Shown here piece after piece: positions 12,001-23,580 of a DNA stretch of 64,000 nt. The stretch spans positions 1 through 64,000 of the forward strand of contig JAHNUO010000053.1 in NCBI GenBank assembly GCA_019787685.1, written 5' to 3'. Each line of letters starts with the position of its first letter. The stretch's first letter is position 1. Origin of the DNA: Chiua virens. Taxonomy: Eukaryota > Basidiomycota > Agaricomycetes > Boletales > Boletaceae. A program made the translations under genes and the position numbers. The notes below the pieces were generated by a model, which did not search any database, was not told the DNA's origin, and was given only the letters and a program-made list of their open reading frames with translations.

Positions 12001-12452
12001 TGTTGTCTCGGTGGAGATGTATGAGGGGTATGGACCGGACCAGAAGATTTCGAGGTGCGTGCATCTTGATGTCCGATACGCTGAGAGACCTACATGTTGC
12101 GAACAGTTCGGACATCACCTCGTATTCGAACAAGACCATCGAGTTCTCAGTATATGAACAAGCTTTCGCAATGCCACATCGCGTTACTGCTATTGCGACG
12201 ACGTCGACGAAATTCGGAGTATCGACCAAGGATATTATAGGTAGGCCGTGATCCTTTAAGAGGGATCTCCACCTCGTGTCTCATTCGCGCAGCATCAAGT
12301 CACAAAAACAGCATTCATTCCATTCCACGACGTCTGTTAAACCCGCGCCGACCAAACAGAAAACCAACCAGCGAATAAACAGAGGAAATGCTCGTGCAGT
12401 ACGACCTAGTACTGCCGGACGATGGGCAGCTTGTGTTGTCCCACTATTATGA
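9004..12452 (+). pseudogene. EMC1: ER membrane complex subunit 1 (EMC1), decayed and truncated
   Basis: EMC1 is the large luminal beta-propeller subunit of the ER membrane insertase EMC. Recognisable blocks in order are ILTATSNNVLAALNTTDGRI, SGPAGSSLRVYDISTGDLVR, LQLWDHDVLQWVREEALATV, FVTRFVTGSYASP, WSRILGLGWARQVGG, DTVVFHFDPLTGEDIKT, RLYPDTPDTRASLTEL, RVKGDRTTLYKYLNSHLIVV and LVQYDLVLPDDGQLVLSHYY. Introns are conserved in style. The signal-peptide start is absent (a WD40 blade sits there). One base is out of frame near 9225. The stretch 10150-10330 has a stop after NARASFY and frame changes. The membrane-anchoring C-terminus is missing: homology stops at a donor-like site after YYE at about 12452, where a minus-strand GTPase begins. 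It cannot make a functional subunit. Confidence 0.85.
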
Positions 12453-13446
12453 GGTTTGTTTGTCAACCGTTATATTCAATCGCGCCCGGTCCTCCTGGGC
12501 ACGCCTGACCTTCTCCTCCAGGACCTTTCGATCAGCACCCAACTCAGCTCTCAGAGCTTCGTCACGTTCCTGTGCAGCCTCCTCCATCTCCCTCTTCAGG
12601 TCCGCTAGCTCCTCGGCATGCTTCTTCATCAACTCCTCGATGTCTTTGTTGATAATACGACCAGCGTCCATGTCTCCTAATGTCTTTCCAATGACACCTG
12701 GTCTTGGAGCTGAGTGCTGACCGCTCTGAGATGGACCAGCTCGGCCATAATTGCCTGCGCAGACTGGGCGTTGTTAGAGTGGCAGCGCATCTGGGCTCCA
12801 GACGCGAGGAGGGATTGGATGGCGCCTTTCTTTAGGTGTTCCTCTTGCTCGAGGCCCTCCTGCTCGGTGACGCGACCCCAGTTCGTACTGGCGATACGAA
12901 CGTTACAAAGGCTCTTCTCTCCGCACAGAGCCCGGAACATTTGGAGGTTCTTCCTGGCAAGACCCCCCATGCGAGGGTCAGAGATGTGGTGCATGTAGAT
13001 GATTCCATTCAACTTCTTCCCCTCCCTACAGATTTCTGTTCGTCACAAGGCAGGAAACACATACGCAATCAAATGCACTTACTCTTTCTCTGGCTGCAGG
13101 AAGTCTATGATCTTCTGTAGGATATCAGTGTCCATAACTCCATCCCGAGAATCGTCGAAGCCGGGGGTATCGATTAGTATGACGGAACGGCCAGTTTCCG
13201 CATCTGTGTAATGGGCGGTCTGGACTTCGGATGTCTCGGATTCGGGGCGGTGGCCGATATGGATCTTAGCATCGTTGGTGAGATGTTGGATAAACTACAG
13301 TGGAACATTAGTTGAGATTAGGCAAAGCTGTGAAACGCATACAGTGAATTTTCCTAGGATTGGGAGAAGGGCGTGAGCTTGGATGGGCCATGCATGTACG
13401 TCGTAACGAAGCATACGTACCGGTGCCAGTTGCACCATGACTCTGT
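12447..13446 (-). pseudogene. AIG1-type P-loop GTPase, broken
   Basis: Exons reconstruct a G domain common in agaricomycetes: a P-loop (GATGTGK), split by an intron, a switch region ending in VILIDTPGFDDSRDGV (G3, DxxG), then GIIYMHHISDPRMGGLARKN and NVRIASTNWGRV (G4 region, with TNW in place of the classical NKxD, as in these relatives). A long coiled-coil tail follows (MKKHAEELADLKREMEEAAQ). If my splice sites are right, the residue after the P-loop lysine is Phe instead of Ser/Thr. The frame slips by one base at about 12690, between the G domain and the tail. No convincing first exon lies upstream of 13446. It overlaps the truncated EMC1 end by a few bases, tail to tail. Confidence 0.65.
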
Positions 13447-15090
13447 AGTCTTTCATTAGTCCGACAGGCACTTCAAACGGTCAAGGGTTCAAGTACATAT
13501 GCAACTTCGACATGACTATCCTGTGACATGACTAGAGGATAAAAGAGAATGATATGTAGTACTAAGAATGAGGGCGAAGCTGGTCGTACTGCCAGTGACC
13601 TTTCTCCGCTCCTTTATCTCACCCAAAAGCACTTGTAGACGTCATCGTCCAGATGGCCTTGCAGCACCAGGCACCCCAAACATGGAATTGCTGAAATGGA
13701 CCAAGGTTTTTCGGAGCGTGCAGTAGGGTTCGTCAGATCGGGCTGGAGTATAGACGGACCATGTTTGCGTTCCCTTGAACTTATTGAGTCGTTCTAATCC
13801 GTCGAAGTGAGGTCAGGGTAAGGAATTCAACTTCAAAAAGGGAACACATCACCAGAAGTGCGCATGCAGGGCCTCACTCGATCTCCACGTGATGCTGACC
13901 GCAGTTTTTGGACTATCAATGTGATAAGGTCCACTTGGAAGGACGACTGACCTCACGCCCTTTGCTCACCATCTTGTCACGTCACTGACACTAGTGTGAC
14001 GCTTTGCATCGATTCTGTGATCCCATTTCTGTATTCAAGCGTCAAGCTCCAAGTGAGAGGGGAAACAAAACTGGGTCGTGTTAATAACTCATACTACGAA
14101 CAGGCGTGAGTGAGCGCACGCAAAAAGAATAAAACAGAAGCCACTTTCTTTGCGCTGCCACAGTTACGCAGCTCGTGTCCCTCGCTTCCAGGCTTTGCTG
14201 GCTGATCACAACCTCAAGTCGAGGTCACCGCGTCTTCAGGGCTTGAGCGCTCAGGTTCCTCCCCGAAACGTTCATGTATCCATGAGGACTCATCAATGAT
14301 GTTGTGTTCATGCAATGGAAGCCAAGTAATCGACCCAATAAGATCATTGGTCAATAACTAACCACAAGGGGCTGCCACGGTTACTCTGGATGGTAGTCAT
14401 GAGCACTAGAAGCAGCGGTATGGACGTGGGTGTAAGGTACACTGACTCATATAACGACGCCTAGAACGGTCCGAGTTGGCGTGGCTGAATGGGCGCTACA
14501 TCAATAACAAACGCACTGCTTGAAGTTCCATACCTTCTAGTGAGCCGATCCTGGTAGAATCTTGCAAGAAAGCAGGGTACCGTTGTTTTGGGTGCTTATG
14601 TAATCAACTTAAAGCGTACATTGCAAGACAATGGTTCACACCCCTGGGACAATTGAATAAGTCCTTGTAACATAGGCTGTACATAGCTACAAACATATTC
14701 CGCCTAGCTAACTACTAATGTGGTTGAAACATAATTAACAACAAACTGACAAAATGTTGCTAGTTTTGCTTGCAGGACTTAGGCTTGGGAAAAGGTAAAA
14801 TATTATGCCTAAATTTAGGCATAATAAAAACCGGGCCTCTGTTTCGTGAACTCATTATCACACTTTCTTAGAAAAAGATCATGCATTTGATAATAAAACA
14901 TTTTTGTGTACAGATTCTCCATATGCGATGGGAACATTGTCGGAGACTGAGCCAGAATAAGTATACAATTTGCTATAAGGTCATGTACAAAATAAGTTCA
15001 TTAGATAAAACAGCGTACATATCCAAAAAGAGTCAAGAATCTGTGAACAGTACATTTGCAAGATCCGATTTTGAATATGATTAGAAAACA
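13447..15090. other. Gene-free stretch
   Basis: Only short open frames without family resemblance. The first 500 bp may hold leftovers of the GTPase 5' region. Composition drifts to AT-rich after about 14600. No tRNA-like fold or repeat was found by eye. Confidence 0.5.
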
Positions 15091-15095
15091 TACGA

Positions 15096-15165
15096 GGGGA
15101 CCACTCAGAGGACCACTCAGAGGCCACCTGGTGGACCACTCGGGGGCCACTCACTGAGGCCCCAC
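15096..15165 (+). repeat. Short tandem repeat GACCACTCAGAGG
   Basis: Three to four degenerate copies of a 12-16 bp unit (GACCACTCAGAGG, GACCACTCGGGGG, CCACTCACTGAGG). Non-coding. Confidence 0.6.
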
Positions 15166-15394
15166 TCGGCAAGCACCCAGCTGTCCATAAGGATCCTAAC
15201 GATTTCTGAGTTAGGTGTAGTCGCATTGTCCACTGATAATGCCTACCAGTTTGGGGAACTCAATGTCATCTCTGGAGGCGAGGATTGCACGGTGTTACAA
15301 TCACACAATATACTATCCTAATCCCTCTATTTTTTTGCCTATTTTTCCATATTTTTCCCTTTGCATTTGAACTTGCTATAAGCATTCCATTCCT

Positions 15395-15450
15395 TCCGAG
15401 TTTCCGAGTTTCCGGAGTTTCCGAAATTCCCACGCTCTCGGAAACTCCGG
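15395..15450 (+). repeat. Short inverted/tandem TTTCCGAG motifs
   Basis: Repeated TTTCCGAG and TTTCCGGAG copies on the plus strand face CTCTCGGAAACTCCGGAAC, so the segment can fold back on itself. Non-coding. Confidence 0.5.
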
Positions 15451-15984
15451 AACTGAACACTTAGCAAATACAAAGTGATATATGATTGAAATACATTGAC
15501 CCATGCCTTGCTATGGTCTAGAACCACTAACCCTTGACCAGCCTAGACCATACAAGCCCTCAGACACCCTCTAGACTCATAGTATGTCATTCCATTCTAC
15601 ACATGCTCACCTCATGCCTACCTCACCTCATGCCTACCCTCATATCCATTAGGTTAGGAGGCCGAGCCGAACCGGGCCGAAGGCCCGGTGAGGCGAGGAC
15701 TTGTTCTGATTGGTTAGACCGTACTAAAGTATCCTGCCCACATCGACTCGGTCGAGAATCTGTGTATATCGGCACTTCCCGCCTTTATCGGCTCCGCACT
15801 AACTGTACCACAGTTGTGGGAAAAGGAAGCTTAATTGGGGTAACGGAAATCGTGCGGGGTTTCGTCCTCTAGGACTCATCAGCCAGGGTAGCACACCCTG
15901 AGACCCCACACTGTTGTTACCACTATTACCTAGAGGGTCGTCGGCCGGCGGGATGGGTCATCCTGCCCGCCCCCCTCCCAAACA

Positions 15985-16085
15985 CTCTTTCTCCCTTGGT
16001 GGCCGTGCTCTGGTGGTGGCTGTGCTCTTTCTCCCTTGGTGGCCGTGCTCTGGTGGTGGCTGTGCTCTTTCTCCCTTGGTGGCAG
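15985..16085 (+). repeat. 40-bp tandem repeat, 2.5 copies
   Basis: The unit CTCTTTCTCCCTTGGTGGCC plus GTGCTCTGGTGGTGGCTGTG starts at 15985, 16025 and 16065 with exactly the same period. The first two copies are identical. Open frames across it on both strands are by-products of the repeat. Confidence 0.9.
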
Positions 16086-17312
16086 TGCTGTGGCAGTGCT
16101 CTGTGCCTTCTGAGATGAGCCAATACCCCTGCACTCCCTTGCGGCCATGTTCCATCTTGTCTCTGCAAGTGGCTGTGAATCCTTTCATTCTGTGGCTGTG
16201 CAGTAGCTTGCATGGCCATACAATATGCTGTGGCAGTGCTCTGCTCCCTTGTGCCCATCCTATGCAAGTGGCTGTGCACAGTCATTGCTCACAGTCTGGG
16301 CCTCTATCCTAGGTGGCTGTGCAGTAAGCTTTCAGCATCAGACATGCTTTTCAACACTTTTTGACATCAATGGCAATTCACCTTCTCCTGTCTTTCAACT
16401 TCTCTTTCTTTCACTATACTTTGAACAAATTCGTTACGATCTTAACATTTATCCCTCATATGGATTATTCTTTCAATTCTTTCTAAATGTTCATGCCTTA
16501 TGTCAAGGCTGTCCACAGGATCATATCCTGTTGGTCGCCACATATACACAGCATTCTCTCATGCTGTCACCATCCATGACTCGATTCCTACACGTGTATT
16601 CACATGTTACTCATCATGACTCATAACCCGCCAGATACCTGTGCAAGGCTATGCTCTTATCTATGACTCACCTTTGTTATCATCCAATAGTATCTCTCTG
16701 TAGTTGACACTCAGATTAGAACTCCGACATCCATGTAGTATATAAACCCCATGAATTGAAGCCAGAGGACTCTAACAAAGTTCTCTTGGAGTTTTCGCCT
16801 CTTTGATTGAACATTCACATCCTCTCTCAGTCACTCGACAACTACTAGTTCAATCTCTGTTCTAGGTTGTTTCAAAATTAATGTCAAGTCCTTGGGTTTA
16901 TGCCCAGACTTGAGCAACTTGGTAAGTGAAATCTGGGGTACCTATGGTTGTACTTGCACTTATACCCCATTCAAATAGGCATACCCCTTGACAGTACTTT
17001 TTTTTGAGATTCCCATGTCTCAAACAGACCTATTATTGTCTACAATCAAAACCTATCTTCCACATCAGCAAAACAACCCTTGGTCTGTCCAGTCTGGACA
17101 GAGCTGGACAAAAAGTAGACAAAATAATCTGCCTATAAACTTGTTCTCAGATTTTGACAGAGCAATTTTTACATCAAATGAAGCCATCTGACACAGGTTT
17201 CATGACCCTAGACACGACTTTGCTTGTGTGGTAAGCCCAGACTTTCAACAATGATAAGGTGCTTCCACTGATGCTACACACTAATACACATGAACATCTT
17301 GTAGCAATGACT
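16086..17312. other. Gene-free, transposon-flanking stretch
   Basis: Pyrimidine-rich plus strand with no recognisable protein. It ends where the first LTR starts with TGTTACGATTC at 17313. Confidence 0.4.
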
Positions 17313-18227
17313 TGTTACGATTCATCTTTTCTTTTCCTTTTCCTTTGATTTCTCTATGCTCCGTACTACAGGTACCAACCTACATTCAATCCGCAGGGCT
17401 TAACCCTTTGCCCTGTTTCCTTTTCTTTCTTTTGATCCAATTACATGACTTCAGTCCAACCTGTTGATCTGTCTTTGCTTGCTTGCTTCCGCTTCCTTTG
17501 ATCCACTAGGGATCACCTTCATTTCTGCCCATCACTCCGATGGCTTCCACATTTACTATTTTGCTTTCATTCCACCTTCATTCTGTCCATCGCATATGTG
17601 CCATAGTACAACTCCTTTTGGCCCCTTGACTCGTTTCTGCTCTTCTTGGCCAACCCTTTGCCCCGCCTTACTATACATACAGTAACTCCAAAAACTGTTG
17701 CAATAACTAAATGCAACACATGACCCAAGGGCCATTTTGTAGCCAAGCGTGAGTACTATCTTTCATCCCACTAGACCTAAGCGAAACTCTTACCCCTGTT
17801 TGCAGTGTGCTTTGTGCACTGTGTTGCATTTAGTTATTGCAATGGTTTTTGGAGTCACTATATATAAACCCACAGCGATACTCTATACTCCTTAGTCTTG
17901 ATCTCCACAATCTAGCTGAGTATCTCTGCTCCTCCTTGGGCTTCACCTGAGCCATTCCTTCATCGCTGTGATCAATGTCCAGCTCCTCAGTCCACCCCGA
18001 TCACAAGGGGCAGTCTTTGGTCCTTTGGGGTATAGATTCCCAACAGATGCTCTCAGCAACACCTGAGTTCTATCTTCATCTCACTGGTAGCAATCCGCTG
18101 ACCAGTACCTCTCTTTGAACTCTTCAGCGCACCACATATCAAGTGATGGTTGTTTGAGTTATTGCAGCCACTTGATACTTAATGGTTTTGTGGCTATGCT
18201 AGGCCCCTACCCAGGACTATCATAACA
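17313..18227 (+). repeat. LTR of a Ty3/gypsy-like element (family A)
   Basis: Begins TGTTACGATTCATC and ends GGACTATCATAACA (TG...CA). A second copy in opposite orientation occupies 18934-20086. A TATATAAACCC box followed by an ACTCCTTAGTCTTG stretch fits an LTR promoter, although a small inverted-repeat element has inserted right at the TATA. No matching short direct repeat flanks this copy (TGACT before, TAAGA after), so it may be the 5' LTR of the gag-containing element that follows. Confidence 0.75.
17680..17860. mobile_element. MITE, Tc1/mariner type, inserted in LTR A
   Basis: About 181 bp with terminal inverted repeats of about 37 bp (CAGTAACTCCAAAAAC ... TTGCAATAACTAAATGCAAC and its complement ending GGAGTCACTA). 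TA dinucleotides flank it. The related LTR at 18934-20086 has the uninterrupted site (GGGTATTTATACATAGG, about 19929-19945), which shows the insertion and TA target directly. There is no internal gene. Confidence 0.85.
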
Positions 18228-18933
18228 TAAGATCAAGACTTGCTTCCTCAAGCCTGCCACTGTGTAGTTAGCTGCCCACCATTTCTTTGGGACAACCCCC
18301 TACTTGTCCAACCCTCAACCCTAGTTGGAGTCTCTGGACATATAACACCCCTTTATCTGATTTATCTGACAATAACCCTGAACCCTCCTCACCTTCTTCT
18401 GAACTCCAGGAGAATGACCTCAATATACTACATGTTGACCACTCTGAAGATGAAGATGAAACTGAATATCTTATCACCTCACTCAACATACCAAGTCTCG
18501 CTTCCTTCACATCACCTACGACCCCAAGGAATCCTATTCCCGGACCAACATCAATTCGACACCTGGCCATCGTATACACTCCTGCATTACTCTCACTATC
18601 CACCACCTTGTCCACTAGTAACATGTCTAGTAAAGCTGTCGAGCTTCACCTCAGAAAACCCTCTACCTTTGATGGGTTCTATGACCATGTCATACCTTGG
18701 TTGAACAATGTGGCCACATACCTATTCGTCAATGACTCCATGTATGACACTGATAACAAATGTGTCACCTTTGCCCTTTCATCTATGATGGAAGGATCAG
18801 CTAGGACTTGGGGGTGGACACATTCCATGCCAAATCCATCCCTCTCTGCTCCTTCAGGAGCTAGACTGACTGGGAGACAGAGTTCCAAAAGGACTTTGAA
18901 CACCACGACACCATTGCCTGGCTCTCTACTACC

Positions 18934-20086
18934 TGTTATGATAGTCCCGGGGTAGGGCCTAGCGTAACCACAAAAGCGCACTAAGTATCAAGTAGCTGCA
19001 ATAAACTCAAACAACCACCACTTGATATGTGGTGCGCTGAAGAGTTCAAAGAGGGGTGGTCAGCGGATTGCTACCAGTGAGACGAAGGTACATAGAACTC
19101 AGGCATTGCTGAGAGCATTGTAAGGAATAGATATTCCTTGTGCTTGTAAAGCACATTCCCACCACTCACTGTCATCATCTGAATCCAAATCTGAACCATC
19201 CATCCACTTGAATCTGCTGTTATTTGCTCGATCATATGCGTGAACTCATCTGGATTGCTGTATCCACGCACATTTTGCCTCAGACTCTTTTATTTTATTT
19301 TTATTGCTCCTTCTTCATACTTAGCATTGGCTAGACCATGTCATGCAGCCCTTGCAGGAACATTCAGGTGCCCCTCAAACTTTATACTGTATGAAAACCT
19401 TCTTTTTTTATTATTATCCTTACTTAGGACGAGTCTGAGTCTGAGGGTATTCCCAAGGACTATAAAACTCACTGTATTGACAAAATACAGAAGCTTTTGC
19501 CTGTGTGCATTTGTCTCACATCGTTTTCGGTCAATGTTCGTTTTCTCTCACTCTCCTTGTGTTTTCTCGATCCGGATTTGGACTGCCGTGTCCACTTTTC
19601 CATCCGTTTTAATCCGGATTCACCCTGGATTCATCTAGGACTACTCAAAAACCATTTCTTGTCATTCACCAACTCAGTGTTGTCCCTGGGTTGAACAGAA
19701 TTGAATTCCTTCACCCTCTTTTCATTCTTTCAATCCCCCTGAGTATTGTACTACAGCCAGGATTTATTATCTTCAGCGTCCTGTTTGGAATCTATACCTG
19801 AAGGACTGAGGAGCTGGACGTTGATTGCAGCGACAAAGAGATGGCTTAGGTTAAGCTCAAGGAGTGAGCAGAGATACTCAGCGTAAGATTGCGGAGATCA
19901 AGACTAAGGAATACAGAGTATCACTGCGGGTATTTATACATAGGGGAGTGAGCACGGACCAGGTCCAAAAGGGTGGCCAGGAAGAGCAGAACTAATCAAA
20001 GGGCCAAAAGGAGATGGTACAGGGCAGGAGTAGTACCAAGCATAGTGAAATTGAAGTAAAAGAGAAGAAAAGAATGAATCATAACA
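18934..20086 (-). repeat. Solo LTR, family A, inserted in gag, with 5-bp target duplication
   Basis: Starts TGTTATGATAGTCCC and ends ...GAATGAATCATAACA. It is the reverse complement of the LTR at 17313-18227, lacking about 240 bp of its middle. CTACC stands at 18929-18933 and again at 20087-20091. Dropping the insert and one CTACC makes the gag reading frame continuous. Confidence 0.9.
19119..19775 (+). repeat. Solo LTR, family B, nested in solo LTR A
   Basis: Runs from TGTAAGGAATAGATATTCC to ATTATCTTCA (TG...CA, about 657 bp) and splits LTR A between GAGAGCAT and CTGTTTGGAATC, sites adjacent in the intact copy. The flanks GCAT and GCGTC are compatible with a diverged 4-5 bp duplication. A second copy in opposite orientation is at 25908-26522. 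Confidence 0.8.
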
Positions 20087-21414
20087 CTACCTGGGTAACC
20101 TGCAATGAGGATGTACCTTCGTATATCTCCTCATTCTGCAACAAGGTATCCACCACCACCCTCACTGGATTGGACTCTGTTCTGATCAACTTCTTTTCCA
20201 CCAGCCTGAGCCTCCACCCTTCACTTATGTGCAGGATCCAGGGGATAGACACTGTATCCACAACCATCGACAAGTGGTACACCCAGGCCATCCATTTCAA
20301 GACACAGTGGGAGTGCACTAACGAAATTGCTCGTCACAACAAGAAACTCACTGCCACTGTCATCTTCCATGACTCTTCTTTGCCTTCCTGTAAAAAGGAA
20401 TGTGACCCCAATGCTATGGACATGGACTTAATCCATGTTACCAAGATGACTGATGCTGAGTGCAAGCAATGCATTGACAAGAACCTCTGCTTCCAGGTCA
20501 CTGCACCTCCTCTTGCCCCAGTCTTCACAACCAACTTCCTCTTGCTCTGCTTCCACCCCCAACAAACAGGTCCAAAAGGCCAAGGCCAAACCTGAACCTA
20601 TCCCTGCTTTGCAAGAGGTAGAGGATGATGATGACAACTCCATGTCCCCTGAACCCATCATGGGTTTTTAAGGAGGAAGACTGATTTGATGCTGGTATCT
20701 TCCCACTCTCACACCCATGTATTAGTAGCTGAGTTGGCATCACAATCTATGCAGATCCCCCCCATTTAGGTTGAATGCAACTGCTACCTTGGAAGATGTC
20801 AACACCCATGCCCTTATTGACTTTGGGGCTGGGATCAACTGCATTAACTGGCACTTTGTCCAGAAGAACCAGTTCCTCAAGGAACGTCTTCCAAAACCTA
20901 TCCCAGTTTGGAACATCAATGCTACTGTACCTTGAACAAGAATGGTGACATCAAGTTCACCACCACCCTCTAGATTGCTCTTGGCAGAGTACTCCAGCAC
21001 ATTAAGTTCCACATTATCCACTGTGGTTCTGAAAACATGATCCTAGGCCTACCCTAGCTCAAAGCAACCAACCTGATCATTGATTGAGTTGCCAAAAACA
21101 TCACCATCACCTCCCCAGAACCCAATGAACCCCCTGTCACCACCAATGAACCCTGCCACTCTATCAAACTCGCACACCCCCCGCCAATCCTCCCGACCCA
21201 TCACATCAATGTCAATCCCATCTGGGACAGCAAAATCTATGACTACCTCAGTGCCAAAACTGGGCATTGTTTCACAATCCAATCTGTACAACACTCCATG
21301 AACCACATCATGCATGTGAGTCAACACTTCATGCAGACCACTCTACTATAGAAGCTCACCAATGCTACTGCCCTTGTGGCTGCAGCTACCAAAGCCAAGG
21401 TCGCTCTCCCTTCG

Positions 21415-21978
21415 GAATACTTGGAATTCAGAATCTGGTGTGTTGTTCACCCAGAAATGATTGCGGAGCGCTTCTTCTGGGTCATGAGGGGGTTCCTGCT
21501 TGGCCCAGTTGACTTCTTTGCCAGTGGGTGCTTTTTTCGTTGATGGAAGGGTGAAGCAAGTCACTGTAAGGCCCTGTCAATCCTGGTCTGTGGAGATCTT
21601 TGCGCATGAGATATGTTTGGTTGGATTGAAGGATTTCAGCATGGGAACTGTGAATTCGCTGGTGTGTGCAGCAGCAAAGAAGATGGTGGTGAGACAGGCG
21701 AAAACAGCTGCATGCAGGGGTGTGGATAGGTCTAACTGTGCCCGTATAGCTGCTATGGTTGCTAGGGTGTATGGTTCACACGGAGGACACTTGGAGGATG
21801 GTGGGACAAGGTTGTGGGCAGCTTTGTAAAGAAGGTTGGTTTCTTTCTTGTTGATGTCCCATAGGAGCCCATGGATGTCATGCCATGCTTGGATTGTGTT
21901 GATGTAGTTGACGACGGTGGAAGGGGCATAAGTCCCGGCTAACTGCACGATGAATGCAGACATTACATCCGCTGCCAC
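21415..21978 (-). pseudogene. DIRS-like tyrosine recombinase, truncated
   Basis: Reads VMSAFIVQLAGTYAPSTVVN, then DLSTPLHAAVFACLTTIFFA, then SEFTVPMLKSFNPTKHI, followed after a frame change by NWAKQEPPHDPEEALRNHF. This is the N-terminal and middle part of the tyrosine recombinases carried by agaricomycete DIRS-like elements, which insert circular DNA copies by strand exchange. The C-terminal catalytic half with the R-H-R-Y residues is missing, cut at about 21415 where gypsy sequence begins. The element is therefore unable to integrate on its own. Confidence 0.7.
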
Positions 21979-22353
21979 CGGTGCTCACTCCTCTTCCAGA
22001 ATGGATTTAAAGTCGCAGAAAGTATGGAATGCGAGAAGTCCTGAGCTGTATGTCTCCTTCGTGGAGTCGGCCCAAGCATACGGAATTATGCTGAAATAGG
22101 TGTTGAGTATCCTCGGGCTGCAGTGGATGTTGGAGTGTGCACATACAAAGTGGTTTCCACATTAGGAGGTGGTCCTTGGCTGTGCAGTATGGACAGAGAG
22201 TGGAGGAAAGAGGCTACATGCCCCATGCTTGTGGGGACTCACCATCACCAGTTGTGGAATTAGATGGTGGGGGTCCCAGGGCTGGTCAGGGCTGGTGGTG
22301 GTGCTCTTTGCTCTGTGAGGGCTCACGCTAGCAAGGTGGTGCATGTCGCTTCA

Positions 22354-23073
22354 CTAGAAGTGCTTCCAGGTTGTGGGCATGCCTGGGGATTTGAAAGCTT
22401 TTGGATGGATGGTGTTTATGAGGCAGGGTGGGTCATGGAGGTGTGGGGTAAGGTCACTTGGGATGTCGATAGAGGGGAGAAGTAAATCGAGGGAGGGGTA
22501 AATGCTGCGTGAAAGAGGGTCAGCTAGGTTTCCACTGCTGGGCACATACTGCATGATGATGTAGCAATCTCGGTGTATGAGCTCCAGTATAAGCCACTTG
22601 AAAATGCTGTTGACCTGCTTGTTCCTACTGCAGCCTCACTGCCAGGCTTCAACCATGCCCTGGTTGTCCCCATATATGAGAATGGTACTGTGGGGGTGAA
22701 TGAAGTGGAGAAGAGTGTGGGTGAGGAGCTCAAAGCCGACTGCCTCTGCCCAGCCAATATCATGGCCATCCTGGTTCCAGCCGTTACATAGTGTCCATGC
22801 CTGCCACCTGTTTTGAATGGTGATTCTAATTCTGATGGATGAGCTGGCATCTGAGAAGGCATGCAGATTGATAGAGATACAGGTTTGATGAATTGGGATG
22901 GGAGCAGGAGGGGCTTGTGTTGCCAGGCAAGTTTCCCACCAGTACATGTCGTCTTGAGTGCTTTTAGAAGGGGTGCGTGGGACAAAGGGTTTGTTCCAGT
23001 CGCTCCTAAGCAACTCTGAGGAGTAAGTGTACCCTACTTGCACAAGTCTATCTCTGGGGTACTCCAGAGACAC
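22354..23073 (-). pseudogene. DIRS-like RNase H domain
   Basis: Begins SLEYPRDRLVQVGYTYSSEL and contains INLHAFSDASSSIRIRITIQ (first Asp), then IGWAEAVGFELL (Glu) and LIYGDNQGMVEAWQ (second Asp), the DEDD-type core. It ends with MQYVPSSGNLADPLSRSIYP, the usual tail after RNase H in these elements. Frame breaks occur near 22540. It lies between reverse transcriptase and recombinase, as expected. Confidence 0.75.
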
Positions 23074-23580
23074 TCAGAGTTGACATGCGCACCCAGACTT
23101 TCTATTCCTTTAGTTCTTCTCCTTTCGGACTCACTTATTTTAGGTTTAGATTTCTCTATCTTATTCAAGCATAGCTCCACCCATAGGTATTTATTCAAAC
23201 CTTCATCTTTTTCACTCCTCAGTCATTTGCTACCATCTTGGGCAGTGGCTGAGGTGAGTCTCTAATCATTGCATTGTTATTACCTTACTCATTCATGTAG
23301 TGGGCATATCCTACCCTTACTTAGGTAAATACATCAGTCATTTGCTACCACCTTGGGCAGTGACTGAGTGGGCATATCCTGCCCTTACTTAGATTTTGAC
23401 ACCACGAAGGTTGCAAGCATTGCTTCTAGGTTGGTGAGATGCAGTCACCCTTCTGGGAATATTTGTGACGTGTGTACAAGCTTGCTGAGTAACTTCTGGA
23501 CCTCGTGGAGTGTGTAAGCACACTTAGAAGTCCAGTCCTGCAGGGCTGCTAAATACTTGACCTGCTTGGATTCCGCTAGT

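Larger units (their letters stand above)
18623..21412 (+). pseudogene. Ty3/gypsy gag-protease remnant
   Basis: Gag starts at 18623 (MSSKAVELHLRKPSTFDGF) with a capsid block (KCVTFALSSMMEGSARTW) and runs to 18933. A solo LTR interrupts it, and it resumes at 20092 (WVTCNEDVPSYISSFCNKV, then GIDTVSTTIDKWYTQAIHFK). The zinc knuckle expected after ECKQCIDKNLCF is not recognisable. A retropepsin-like block follows at about 20767-21060 (ATLEDVNTHALIDFGAGINC, then ENMILGLP), in which the usual catalytic DSG/DTG reads DFG. Stops interrupt it. The linker before reverse transcriptase (MNHIMHVSQHFMQTT, then KVALPSEYLEF) ends at about 21412, where a DIRS-like element on the other strand begins. Reverse transcriptase, RNase H and integrase of this element are not found in the window. 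Confidence 0.75.

Noticed and set aside
15914..16312. Open frames of 110-130 aa on both strands at the 40-bp repeat
   Set aside because: A 40-bp period is not a multiple of three, and the frames simply follow the repeat; no family text.
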